Positions 9,241 to 18,000 of a stretch of DNA of 64,000 nt are shown here, one piece after another. The stretch spans positions 1 through 64,000 of the forward strand of contig NZ_BSTR01000002.1 of the NCBI RefSeq assembly GCF_030269645.1, written 5' to 3'. This DNA comes from Actinokineospora sp. NBRC 105648. Its GTDB lineage: Bacteria; Actinomycetota; Actinomycetes; Mycobacteriales; Pseudonocardiaceae. Position numbers and translations under genes: made by a program. Numbering within the stretch: the first letter of the stretch is position 1; each line of letters begins with the position of its first letter. Under the pieces are notes generated by a model. It was not told the DNA's origin. It saw only the letters and a list, made by a program, of their open reading frames with translations, and made no database searches.

Positions 9241-9633
9241 GTGATCGTGCCCTCGATGTTCCTGTTCGGCAGGCCCAACTTCTACGCCGTGTTCGACCTT
9301 CCCGGCCGGACACCGTTCCTGATGTGCCCGGTGCCGGTGGACGAGACCGCCGCCACCGTGCTGTGGGCAGCCCGACCCGCGACGACCGGGCGCTGAGCGC
9401 GCTGGTCGGCGCGTCCGGTCCGTGCGGTGCGCGGCGGTGCACGAGGTCCACCTCGACGTCCTCGTGGACAGTGGGGATGTCGTCACCGCGGACATGATCC
9501 GCGCCGCCCGGGTGGTCGCCGCCCGTGCCTCGGTGCCACTGAGGCGGACGCCATCCGGAAGGCCGCGCGGGCGGTGTCGGAGACCACGGTCGTGCTCGAG
9601 TGCTCCATGCAGGCCCAGCTGCTGCCCTGGTGA
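9241..9633 (+). pseudogene. Frameshifted remnant of an unidentified gene
   Basis: Coding-like peptide runs through three phases of the plus strand. Bases 9241-9396 read as SMFLFGRPNFYAVFDLPG and PFLMCPVPVDETAATVLWA to a stop. Bases about 9425-9530 read VHEVHLDVLVDSGDVVTADM. Bases about 9545-9633 read ADAIRKAARAVSETTVVLEC to a stop. At least two frameshifts separate them. I do not recognise the family, and no function is proposed. Bases 9151-9240 before it hold nothing I can identify. Confidence 0.4.
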
Positions 9634-9662
9634 GGCTCACCGAAGCGCAGCCGGGCGGTCGG

Positions 9663-10535
9663 TCAGCCGGTCGTCGCGGCGCGCCGGACGAAGTCCCTGA
9701 CGATGGCGCGCACGGCCTCGGGCTGCTCCAGCCACGGCTCGTGCCCGGCGTCCTCGACCGCGGTCAAGGGGACGCCGAAGCGCTCAGCCAGGGCGGCGAG
9801 GGCGGAGATCGGCCGGGGGTCGGCGACACCGCCGACGATCTCCACCGCGGCCGGGAGGCGGGAGCGCAGCTCGTCCAGGTGGTCGTCGAGCGGGTCGGCG
9901 CGGTTGTCCCTGCCCAAGTCTCTGTTCATCGACCAGTTGATCGGCCTGCGCTCCTCGGCGCTGCGCGTGGCCCACGTCCACCCGCGCGCGGTGTCCGCGT
10001 GGTCGGTGAACCACGACAGGGTGAGGAGTTCGCGCTCCTGCTCCTCGGTGCGCGACGGCAGCTCACCCAGTTCGCGGTGCCGCTCCCGCTGGGCGGGTGT
10101 CGTGCGGCGGTCGCGCTCCGCCCGGTCCGCGGCCCTCCAGTCGCCGACGAACGGGCCGCACAGGAACAGCAGCGCCGCGACCTTGTCCGCGTGGGCGAGG
10201 CAGAACCTGGCGGCGAGGTCGGTCCCGTAGGAGTGGCCGACGAAGATCGCCCGCGGCGGCCCCCAGGTCTCCAGGAGCTCGGCGAGGTCGGCGACGTGCC
10301 GGGCGAGGGTGTGCGGCCCCCGCCACTCCGACGGCCCGGTACCGCGCTGGAAGTAGCGGTACGTGGGGGCGATGTCCGACACCATGGCGGCCACCTCACC
10401 CAGGTAGTCGGGTACGCCCGGTCCACCGTGGAGCAGCACCACGGGAGGTGTGCGGGTCGTGTCCCCGGCCACCGACCAGCCGATACGGGCACCGTCGGAC
10501 ATGGGTACCGAACCGTGTCGCTTCGACAAGATCAC
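9663..10535 (-). CDS. Alpha/beta hydrolase (proline iminopeptidase-like)
   Basis: A 290-residue alpha/beta hydrolase. The oxyanion-hole motif VVLLHGGPG is near residue 32, the nucleophile elbow is G-H-S-Y-G-T (FVGHSYGTD), and the catalytic His sits in EDAGHEPWLE near the C-terminus. The HGGPG form is typical of proline iminopeptidase and related amidases, but the lid region is not diagnostic of substrate. The start may be GTG 10535 or ATG 10502 (MSDGARIGW), and neither has a strong ribosome site. The gene stands alone, with decayed sequence on both sides. Confidence 0.85.
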   Translation of the reverse strand: MILSKRHGSVPMSDGARIGWSVAGDTTRTPPVVLLHGGPGVPDYLGEVAAMVSDIAPTYRYFQRGTGPSEWRGPHTLARHVADLAELLETWGPPRAIFVGHSYGTDLAARFCLAHADKVAALLFLCGPFVGDWRAADRAERDRRTTPAQRERHRELGELPSRTEEQERELLTLSWFTDHADTARGWTWATRSAEERRPINWSMNRDLGRDNRADPLDDHLDELRSRLPAAVEIVGGVADPRPISALAALAERFGVPLTAVEDAGHEPWLEQPEAVRAIVRDFVRRAATTG

Positions 10536-10739
10536 CGGCGGACCCTACACCGGCAGCGTCGAAGACCAGGCCTGGTCCGCGTTTGAGGTGAATCCTCGTC
10601 GTGGGCGGACGTAGCGCACGGCCTTGGCGGGCTTGGGAAATCGGCGCGCCGGTCGCCAAGACCTGCCGCGCGGCACCCACGAGCGTCTCGGATTCGGCCG
10701 GCAGCAGGCTGGTGGGGGTTGTGAGCGCCATCGTCGGCA

Positions 10740-11262
10740 GGTACTTCCCGAGCACCGGGAGATCGGCGTGCCGCGTGACCGGGACGCGAGCTTCGAGCCC
10801 AAGATCGTCGCGAAGCGGCAGAGGCGTCTGGTCTGCGTCGGGCTGACCGGTCTGCCCGACGCGATCACCACCGTCTGGCCGCAGACGATCACCCAGACCT
10901 GCGTGGTCCATTTGCCGCGCAACAGTTTCCGCTACGCGGGTCGTCAGCATTGGGCCGCGATCGCCAAGGCCTCAAGCCGGTCTACACCGCGCAGGCTGAG
11001 GCCGTCGCTCGCGAGCGGTTCGCCGAGTTCGCCGAAGCCTGGGGCGTCCGATATCCGGCGATCGTGCGGTTGTGGGAAAACGTCTGGGCCGAGTTCGTGC
11101 TGTTCCTGGCGGTCGATCCGGAGATCCGGCGGGTGATCTGCTCGACCAACGCGGTCGAGAGCGTCAACGGAAACGGGCTCAATCCGACACGTGGGGCGGA
11201 GGAAGCGCCACGGCCGTGTCCGCTCGGAATTCCAGGCTCGACGACTTCCGCGCGAGCGGAAC
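10740..11262 (+). pseudogene. IS256-family transposase remnant with internal deletion and frameshift
   Basis: Three recognisable parts of a mutator-type transposase are present. About 10740-10833 encodes the N-terminal signature EIGVPRDRDASFEPKIVAKR and Q-R-R-L. It then joins directly to CVGLTGLPDAITTVWPQT, so roughly 100 or more residues that normally lie between, including the first catalytic Asp region, are missing. After TCVVHLPRNSFRYA the frame shifts, and the second frame (about 10965-11220) reads ERFAEFAEAWGVRYPAIVRL and VICSTNAVESVN, the C-terminal region. It cannot transpose itself. Confidence 0.8.
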
Positions 11263-11270
11263 CGGCCTGA

Positions 11271-11810
11271 TGCGGTCGAGCGGCGGGCGACGTGATTGTG
11301 TGCGCAATATTCTGGGGTTCGATACGTCCACGGCTGGGCATTCGCTTGCGCGGTTTCGGGATGGGTTGCGATCTCCGCGCTCGTGTGGGTGGCGATGGTC
11401 GGACAGGGTGGCGGTGGCGAGGCGATCCGCATACCCCTAAAGATTAGGGGTATGCAACCTGCGGCGGTGATCGTTGCGCCGGTCGGGCTAACGATTTCGT
11501 CGCTTTCTTCCGAATCGGAGACGTTATTCCCGGTTGGTCGGCGTGGTTCCTGCGTACGGAGTACCACGGTCCGCCTGTGGACGTGATATGGAAGTCCGGT
11601 CCCCGTTCATTGGAAACCAGATATTTACCGAACTCGTGGGTTGCTGCTATGGTCGGTGACGGTTCGGGTCGTGGGGTTTGGGGTCGACCTGGGGGTCGAT
11701 TTCCCCATGTCTGGGCTATCGGTTCAGCGGTCGCCAAAATTCGCGGTCACCCGCGGGAGTGTCGTCCTGCGGGTTGTTTCGCCTGCCGCTGGTGAAAAGA
11801 AGAGGCCTGA
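11271..11810. other. Upstream region of the cluster regulator
   Basis: About 540 bases, less GC-rich than the surroundings, with no supported gene. It holds the perfect inverted repeat at 11429-11455 and should contain the promoter for the regulator that starts at 11811. It forms the apparent left edge of the peptide cluster. Confidence 0.5.
11429..11455. promoter_or_regulatory. Perfect 12-bp inverted repeat, 3-nt loop
   Basis: The left arm GCATACCCCTAA and right arm TTAGGGGTATGC are exact reverse complements separated by AGA. It lies 355 bases upstream of the ArsR-type regulator. Such symmetry fits an operator for a dimeric regulator or a small hairpin. TACCCC/GGGGTA symmetry is also seen in copper-sensing CsoR operators, but no copper gene is adjacent, so this is only a lead. 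Confidence 0.6.
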
Positions 11811-12698
11811 ATGCTGAGAATTCACTTCACAGCCGCCGACCTCGCGCGGCTGCGCATGGTGGCGAGCCTGGGTCCGGTCGCGGAGAGCGTGTTCGGGCTC
11901 GATGTGTACGGCCGCGCGGGCACCGTGGGTTTCCACGCCTGGCGGAAGAACGTCCGCGCGCTGCTGCGCGGGTCACCGGCGTGGGAGTGCCCGCCACTCG
12001 ACGAGCTCCTGTGGCTGTTGGAGCGCCCGGTCGGGGCCCGCGGGCAGGGCGCGGGCGGCGACCCGATCCGCGAGCAGGTCACGGCCACGGTGTACGAGTT
12101 CTGCCGGCTGGCGGTCATGCCGCACTGGGAGCGGGTGCGCACCCACCTCGAGGCGGTCCGCGACTCCCTGGGCCGGGTCGCCATCACCAGCGGGGTCGAG
12201 GGTCTGCTCGGCGCGCTGCACCCCAAGGTGAACTGGGTCGCGCCGGTGCTGGAGATCCCGGACGCCGCCGACCGGGACATCCACCTGCGGGGGCGGGGTC
12301 TCTCGCTCAGCCCCTCGGTGTTCCTCTCCGGTCGCACGGCGGTGGTGGTGCGGTCCGAACGGGCGACCGGGGTGCCCGCGATGGTGTTCGGCGTCCCGGC
12401 GACCAGTGACCTCTGGCGCGTCGACGAACCCAACGAGCAGGCCTTGGAGGCGCTGGTCGGGCACACCCGGGCGGCGGCGCTGCGGGCCCTGACCGAGAGC
12501 TGCACGACCAGCGAGCTCTCGCAGCGCCTGGGCATCTCCCTCGCCGGGGCCAGCAAACACGCCACCGTGCTGCGCAAGGCGGGGCTGGTGATGACGGCCC
12601 GCAACCGCAACTCGGTGACGCACTCGCTCACCGGCCTCGGCGTGGCGCTGCTGAAGAGCCGGGAGCCCGTCCGCTCCCGCCACCCCGAGGTCGTCTGA
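11811..12698 (+). CDS. ArsR-like winged-helix transcriptional regulator
   Basis: A 295-residue regulator. The C-terminal 75 residues form a winged helix: [18 protein letters not shown] leads into [18 protein letters not shown], the recognition-helix layout of ArsR-type proteins. The long N-terminal part (residues 1-220) is characteristic of a large actinomycete subgroup often found beside biosynthetic clusters. Its ligand, if any, is unknown. The ATG has an AAGAGG site 5 bases upstream. It stands 26 bases before the MbtH gene in the same orientation and probably starts the cluster's biosynthetic operon, so it is the most likely pathway-specific regulator. Confidence 0.85.
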   Translation: MLRIHFTAADLARLRMVASLGPVAESVFGLDVYGRAGTVGFHAWRKNVRALLRGSPAWECPPLDELLWLLERPVGARGQGAGGDPIREQVTATVYEFCRLAVMPHWERVRTHLEAVRDSLGRVAITSGVEGLLGALHPKVNWVAPVLEIPDAADRDIHLRGRGLSLSPSVFLSGRTAVVVRSERATGVPAMVFGVPATSDLWRVDEPNEQALEALVGHTRAAALRALTESCTTSELSQRLGISLAGASKHATVLRKAGLVMTARNRNSVTHSLTGLGVALLKSREPVRSRHPEVV

Positions 12699-12724
12699 AA
12701 CCCGCTCCAGGAGAGGAAACCACC

Positions 12725-12937
12725 ATGAGCACCAACCCGTTCGAAGACCCCGACGGCCGCTACCTCGTCCTGGTCAACGACGAGGGCCAGCACTCGCTCT
12801 GGCCGTCGTTCGCGCAGGTGCCCGCCGGGTGGTCGGTGGCACTCGCCGAGACCGACCGGCAGAGCGCGCTCGACTACGTGACCGCCAACTGGACCGACTT
12901 GCGACCCAAGAGCCTGGTGGAGGCGATGGATCGATGA
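12725..12937 (+). CDS. mbtH: MbtH-like NRPS chaperone
   Basis: A 70-residue MbtH protein. The family fingerprint is complete: NPFEDPDG at the N-terminus, [14 protein letters not shown] and W-T-D-L-R-P-K-S-L. MbtH proteins bind the adenylation domains of NRPSs and are often needed for their solubility and activity, so this one should serve the two synthetases downstream. An AGGAGAGG site lies 6-8 bases before the ATG. The stop overlaps the ATG of the next gene (ATGA), indicating translational coupling. Confidence 0.97.
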   Translation: MSTNPFEDPDGRYLVLVNDEGQHSLWPSFAQVPAGWSVALAETDRQSALDYVTANWTDLRPKSLVEAMDR

Positions 12938-13860
12938 CGACCGCGCTGCCGCTGGTCCTCGAGGGCGACGGCGCGTCCATCCACGACCGGATCCGGCTCG
13001 ACCGCCCCGACCTGCGCGAGGCCCTGGTCGAGCACGGTGCCGTGCTGTTCCGCGGGTTCGACGTCGGCGGGGTCGACGGACTCGACGAAGCCGTCCGGCA
13101 GCTCTCGGGCGCGCCGTTGACCTACTCCGAACGCTCCACCCCGCGCAGCCGGATCAGCGGGAACGTCTACACCTCGACGGACTACCCGCCGCAGGAGGAG
13201 ATCTTCGCGCACAACGAGAACTCCTACCAGGCCGTCTGGCCGCTGACCCTCTACTTCTACTGCATCGAGCCACCGACCACCCAGGGGGCGACTCCGCTGT
13301 CGTCCACGCGCGCGGTGCACGAGTCGATCGATCCCTCGGTCCGCGCCGAGTTCGAACGCCGCAAGTGGATGACCGTCCGCAACTACGGCGACGAGCTCGG
13401 CCTTCCCTGGCGCGAGGCGTTCAACACGCACAACCCCGCCGAGGTCACGGATTACTGCGCGCGCAACGGAATCGAGGTCGACTGGCTCGACGGCGACCGG
13501 CTGCGGACCAGGGCGGTGCGCGAACCGGTGCACCGCCACCCGGTCTCCGGGCAGCCCGTGTGGTTCAACCACGCGACGTTCTTCCACGTCAGCACGTTGC
13601 CCGCGGAGATCCGCGAGGGACTGCTGGAGATGTGCGGGGAGGAGAACCTGCCCAACAACACCTACTACGGCGACGGCGGCCCGATCCCGGACGACGTCGT
13701 GGCGCACCTGCGCGCCTGCTACCGCGCCGCGTCCACGCGGTTCGACTACGAGCGCGACGACCTGTTGGTGGTGGACAACATGCTGACCACGCACGCGCGG
13801 GAGCCGTTCACCGGGCCCCGGCGGATCGCGGTCGCGATGGCCGAACCGTCGGTCGTCTGA
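12934..13860 (+). CDS. TauD/SyrP-like Fe(II)/2-oxoglutarate dioxygenase
   Basis: A 308-residue non-haem iron oxygenase of the TauD/TfdA family. The facial triad is H93-x-E95 in FAHNENSYQ and distal H287 in [10 protein letters not shown], with R296/R297 placed to bind 2-oxoglutarate. The H-N-E-N-S-Y-Q form is typical of SyrP and KtzO/P-like enzymes, which beta-hydroxylate Asp or Glu residues while attached to a carrier protein (established for those families). Here a carrier-bound residue, for instance the Asn/Asp-type residue of module 1, is the obvious candidate substrate (inference). Its start overlaps the mbtH stop. A hairpin follows at 13892-13922. Confidence 0.88.
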   Translation: MTTALPLVLEGDGASIHDRIRLDRPDLREALVEHGAVLFRGFDVGGVDGLDEAVRQLSGAPLTYSERSTPRSRISGNVYTSTDYPPQEEIFAHNENSYQAVWPLTLYFYCIEPPTTQGATPLSSTRAVHESIDPSVRAEFERRKWMTVRNYGDELGLPWREAFNTHNPAEVTDYCARNGIEVDWLDGDRLRTRAVREPVHRHPVSGQPVWFNHATFFHVSTLPAEIREGLLEMCGEENLPNNTYYGDGGPIPDDVVAHLRACYRAASTRFDYERDDLLVVDNMLTTHAREPFTGPRRIAVAMAEPSVV

Positions 13861-13891
13861 CCGGTCGGTTTCGCTGGGGCGTCAAAGACCT

Positions 13892-13922
13892 GGAGCCTGG
13901 CCTGCGTTCTCGGCCAGGCTCC
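13892..13922 (+). terminator. 11-bp perfect hairpin between the two oxygenase genes
   Basis: GGAGCCTGGCC (13892-13902) pairs exactly with GGCCAGGCTCC (13912-13922) around a 9-base loop. It lies 31 bases after the first oxygenase stop and 30 bases before the second oxygenase start. There is no T-run after it, so it may be a partial terminator, an attenuator or an mRNA-stabilising structure inside the operon. Confidence 0.6.
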
Positions 13923-13952
13923 TCCCTTGTCCGGATACGAGAGGAAGACGCC

Positions 13953-14996
13953 GTGCGACGGCTGCAGCTGCACCCAGGAGATGTCGAAGCAATCCGTTCC
14001 GTCGTCGACGACCTCGCGCGCCGCCACGACACCGTCGAGTCCGCGGGGTTCCAGTCGGAGGCCCGGCTGTGGGCCGACGAACTGCCCCGGCGGGTCCGCC
14101 GCGAGCTCCACGAGTTCCACCGCACCGAGCCGAGCGGGGTCCTGGTCGTGTCCGGTCTGCCGGTGGACGACGCCGGGCTGGGCCCGACGCCCGCGCACTG
14201 GAAGGGCAAGCCCGAGGTGGTGCCGACCCTGCGGCACGACATCGCGTTCTTCCTCGTCGCCCAGCTGCTCGGGGAGCCGATCGGCTGGGCCACCCAGCAG
14301 GACGGCCGGATCATGCACGACATCTTCCCGATCCGGGAGCACGAGCACGAGCAGATCGGCTGGGGCAGCGACGAACTGCTCACCTGGCACACCGAGGACG
14401 CGTTCCACCCGCTGCGCACCGACTACCTGGCGCTGATGTGCCTGCGCAACCCCGGCGGCGTCGAGACGACCACCGCGGACATCGCCGACGTGCGGATCGA
14501 GGACGACCTGCGCGAGATCCTGGCCGAGCCGCGGTTCCACATCCTCCCCGACAACTCCCACCGCGCGGAGAACCGCGTCGACGCGGTCGCCGAGGATGGT
14601 CGGGCAGAGGACGGTCGGGTCGCGGCGCTGCGGCGCCGCAGCGCCGAGCGCGTCGAGCGGGCGCTCAGCGACCCGGAGCCGGTGGCGCTGCTGTTCGGCG
14701 CACCCGACGACCCGTACGTCGTCGTGGACCCCTACTACATGCAGGGGGCGCTCGGTGCGGAGGAACAGCGGGCGCTGGAGCGGTTCTCCGCCGCCATCGA
14801 CGAGGCGATGAGCGGGGTCGTGCTGCGCCCCGGCGACATGTGCTTCATCGACAACTACCGGGTGGTGCACGGGCGCAAGCCGTTCCGGGCCCGCTTCGAC
14901 GGCACCGACCGGTGGCTGCGCCGGTTGAACGTCGCGCGAGACCTGCGCAAGTCGCGGGCATTCAGGCTGGGCGCGGATCACCGCGTCATCTACTGA
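13953..14996 (+). CDS. mppO-like: VioC/MppO-like amino acid beta-hydroxylase (Fe(II)/2-oxoglutarate)
   Basis: A 347-residue oxygenase of the clavaminate-synthase-like group. The motifs follow VioC and relatives closely: [17 protein letters not shown], the iron ligands H146-T-E148 in [15 protein letters not shown], distal H306 in VVHGRKPF, and the 2-oxoglutarate-binding R320 in DGTDRWLRR. The family hydroxylates C3 of free amino acids: L-Arg (VioC), L-enduracididine (MppO), Asn (AsnO, which has H-N-E instead). The H-T-E form and the enduracididine genes at 41.9-45.1 kb make beta-hydroxylation of enduracididine the best guess. Arg, Lys or Asn remain possible. It has a GTG start with GAGAGGAAG upstream. 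Confidence 0.88.
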   Translation: MRRLQLHPGDVEAIRSVVDDLARRHDTVESAGFQSEARLWADELPRRVRRELHEFHRTEPSGVLVVSGLPVDDAGLGPTPAHWKGKPEVVPTLRHDIAFFLVAQLLGEPIGWATQQDGRIMHDIFPIREHEHEQIGWGSDELLTWHTEDAFHPLRTDYLALMCLRNPGGVETTTADIADVRIEDDLREILAEPRFHILPDNSHRAENRVDAVAEDGRAEDGRVAALRRRSAERVERALSDPEPVALLFGAPDDPYVVVDPYYMQGALGAEEQRALERFSAAIDEAMSGVVLRPGDMCFIDNYRVVHGRKPFRARFDGTDRWLRRLNVARDLRKSRAFRLGADHRVIY

Positions 14997-15009
14997 GCTG
15001 GGGGTCGGC

Positions 15010-18000
15010 GTGAAACTCAGGTTCCTCCTGGAGGCGTTCGACGCGCAGGTGCTCCGCACCCCGGACGCGCCCGCCGTGCTATCGGCGGCGGGCGCGGTCA
15101 GTTACGCGGAACTCGACGCCCGGGCGAGCCGGCTCGCCGGGCGCCTCGTCGAGCGCGGCGTCGGGCCGGACGTGGTGGTCGGTGTCTGCGCCGAACGCGG
15201 GATCGACCTGGTGGCCGGGCTGCTGGGCGTGCTGAAGGCGGGCGGGGCCTACCTGCCGCTGGACCCCGCGCTGCCCGCCGAGCGCCTGGGTCTCATGCTG
15301 GCCGACGCCGGTGTCACGACTGTGCTGGCCCAGCCCGGCCTGGCCGGGAACCTGCCGGTGCCCGCGGATGCGCTGGTACCACTGGGAACCGGTCGCGACG
15401 AGCCTGCGGCCCCGGTCCGGTTCACACCGCACCCGTCCAGGCCGGACCCAGCGAACCTGGCCTACGTCATCTACACCTCCGGCTCGACCGGGCGGCCCAA
15501 GGGCGTCCAGGTCGAACACCGCCAGCTGGCGAGCTACCTCGCGTGCTGCGAGCGGGACTACCCCGGGTTGGCGGGAACCGCGCTGCTGCACGGTTCCGTG
15601 GCGTTCGACCTGACCGTCACGACGGTCTGGGGTCCGCTCTCGGTGGGTGGTTGCGTCCTGGTGGGCGACCTGGACGACCGCGGGGGCGCGCGGCCCCTGC
15701 GGCGCCCGACCTTCGTCAAGGCGACACCGAGCCACCTGCCGATGCTGCTCGCGCTGCCGGAGGAGTTTTCCCCGACAGCGGACCTCGTCGTCGGTGGCGA
15801 GGCACTCCCCGGTGACCTGCTGGACCGGTGGCGCGCGCGCCACCCCGGCGCGACCGTGGTCAACGAGTACGGCCCGACCGAGGCGACGGTCGGGTGCACG
15901 GCCTTCCGGGTGGAGCCGGGCGCGGTGCTGGCCCGCGGCGCGGTCCCCATCGGCGAGTCGATGGCGGACGCCCGCTCGTACGTGCTGGACACGCGGCTGC
16001 GCCAGGTCGGGGTGGGCGAGCCGGGCGAGTTGTACGTGGCGGGCGCCGGGCTCGCCCGCGGTTACCTCGGCAGGCCCGCGATGACGGCGGAGCGGTTCGT
16101 CGCGGACCCGTTCCACGGCGCGGGCGAACGCATGTACCGCACCGGGGACGTCGTCCGCCGGGACGACGCGGGGAACCTGCACTACCTGGGCCGCGCGGAC
16201 GACCAGGTGAAGATCCGCGGCCACCGCGTCGAACCAGGGGAGGTCGAAGCGGCGTTGGCGCTGCACCCGGCCGTCCGCCACGCCGTGGTGATCGCGCGCG
16301 GCGACGAGGACAAGCGTCTCGTCGCCTACGTCGTACCCGCGGGGGAGAACTTGCCGGACCTGCGCGGGTTCCTCGCGTCGAGCCTGCCCGAGTACATGGT
16401 CCCGGACGTGGTCGTGCCGCTCGCGGAACTGCCGCTCGCCGCCAGTGGCAAGCTCGACCGCGACGCGCTGCCCCTTCCCGCACCGGGGGAAACCCGGGGC
16501 GGGGAGGTCGCGCGCACTGCCACCGAGACCACCATCGCGGGCATCTGGGCCGACGTGTTGGGCCTCGACGGTGTGGACAGCATCGACGTGGACGCGGACT
16601 TCTTCGAACTCGGCGGCAATTCCCTGCTCGCCTTCCGCGTCGTGCCGAGGATGCGTGCCGCGCTCGATGTCGAGCTGCCGATCCGGGTGCTGTTCGACTG
16701 CCGCACTGTCGCGGACCTGGCGGCCAGGGTGGACACCTCCGCGGGCGGCGGGGTAGCCGGGATCGCCGTCGCCGACCGGGCGGGGAAGTTGCCGCTCTCG
16801 TTTCCCCAGCGGCGTTTCTGGTTCCTCCACGAGTTCGACTCGACCGCCGTGGAGTACAACGTCCACTTCGGATTCCGGCTGCACGGCGACCTCGACGTCG
16901 AGCGGCTGCGGACGGCCTGCCACGAGTTGGTGGCGCGGCACGAACCGCTGCGGACCACGGTGAGCCTCGCTGACGACGAGCCGATCCAGGTCATCCACCC
17001 CGCGGGCGAGCCGCGGCTGGCCGTCCTGGACCTGGCGGACTGGGCGGCCCAGGTACGCGACGAGGTCACCGTCCCGTTCGACCTGCGCGGCGGTCCGGTC
17101 GCGCGGTTCCTGCTGCTGCGCGGCGAGGACGAGCACGTCCTGCTGATCGGCGTGCACCACATCGCGGTCGACGGCTGGTCGATGGGACTGCTCACCGAGG
17201 AGCTGAGCGCGCTCTACAACGGGCGAGAGCTCCCGGTGCTGCCCCTGCAGTACGCCGACTACGCGTCGTGGCAGCGCGCCCGCCTCACCGACGAGGCCTT
17301 GGCACCACACCTGACCTACTGGCGCGAGCAGCTGGCGGAGGTCACCCCGTTGCAGCTCCCGACCGACCGCCCGCGTCCCGCGGTGCTGACCTCGGCAGGC
17401 CGCGACCACCGCTTCGGCATCTCCGCCGAAACCACCGCGCGGCTTGACAACCTGGGCAGGAGGCACGGCGCGACCCTGTTCATGACGCTCGTCGCCGCCT
17501 GCCAACTCCTGTTCGCCCGGTACTCGGGGCAGCGGGACGTGGTCCTGGGCACGGCGGTGTCCGGGCGTGAGCGGCCCGAGCTGGAACGGCTCGTCGGCTG
17601 CTTCATCAACACCCTCGCCCTGCGCGGCACCGTGGACGGCCGCGAGTCGTTCGCGGATCTCCTCGCCCAGGTCAGGAAGACGGTTCTCAGCGCGTTCGCC
17701 CACCAGGAGGTGCCGTTCGAACGCCTGGTGGACGAGCTGTGCGTGGACCGCGACGCCAGCCGCACCCCGCTCGTGGAGGCGATGGTCGTGCTCCAGAGTG
17801 GACTCCAGCGCGCGCTGGACCTCCAGGGCCTGGCAGGCGAACGCCTCGACCTGCCGGAGGTGTCGGCGATCTTCGACATCTCGATCGAGTTCACCGAGCA
17901 CGCCGCCGGGATGGCTGTCCTGGTCAAGTACAACACCGACCTGTTCGACGCGGCGACGATCGAGCGGATGTCGGGTCACCTGGTGGTGTTGCTCGACGCG

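Noticed and set aside
9163-9244. Short plus-strand peptide ALCGRRCW... after the permease
   Set aside because: Low coding quality and no start with a ribosome site. Not listed as a gene.
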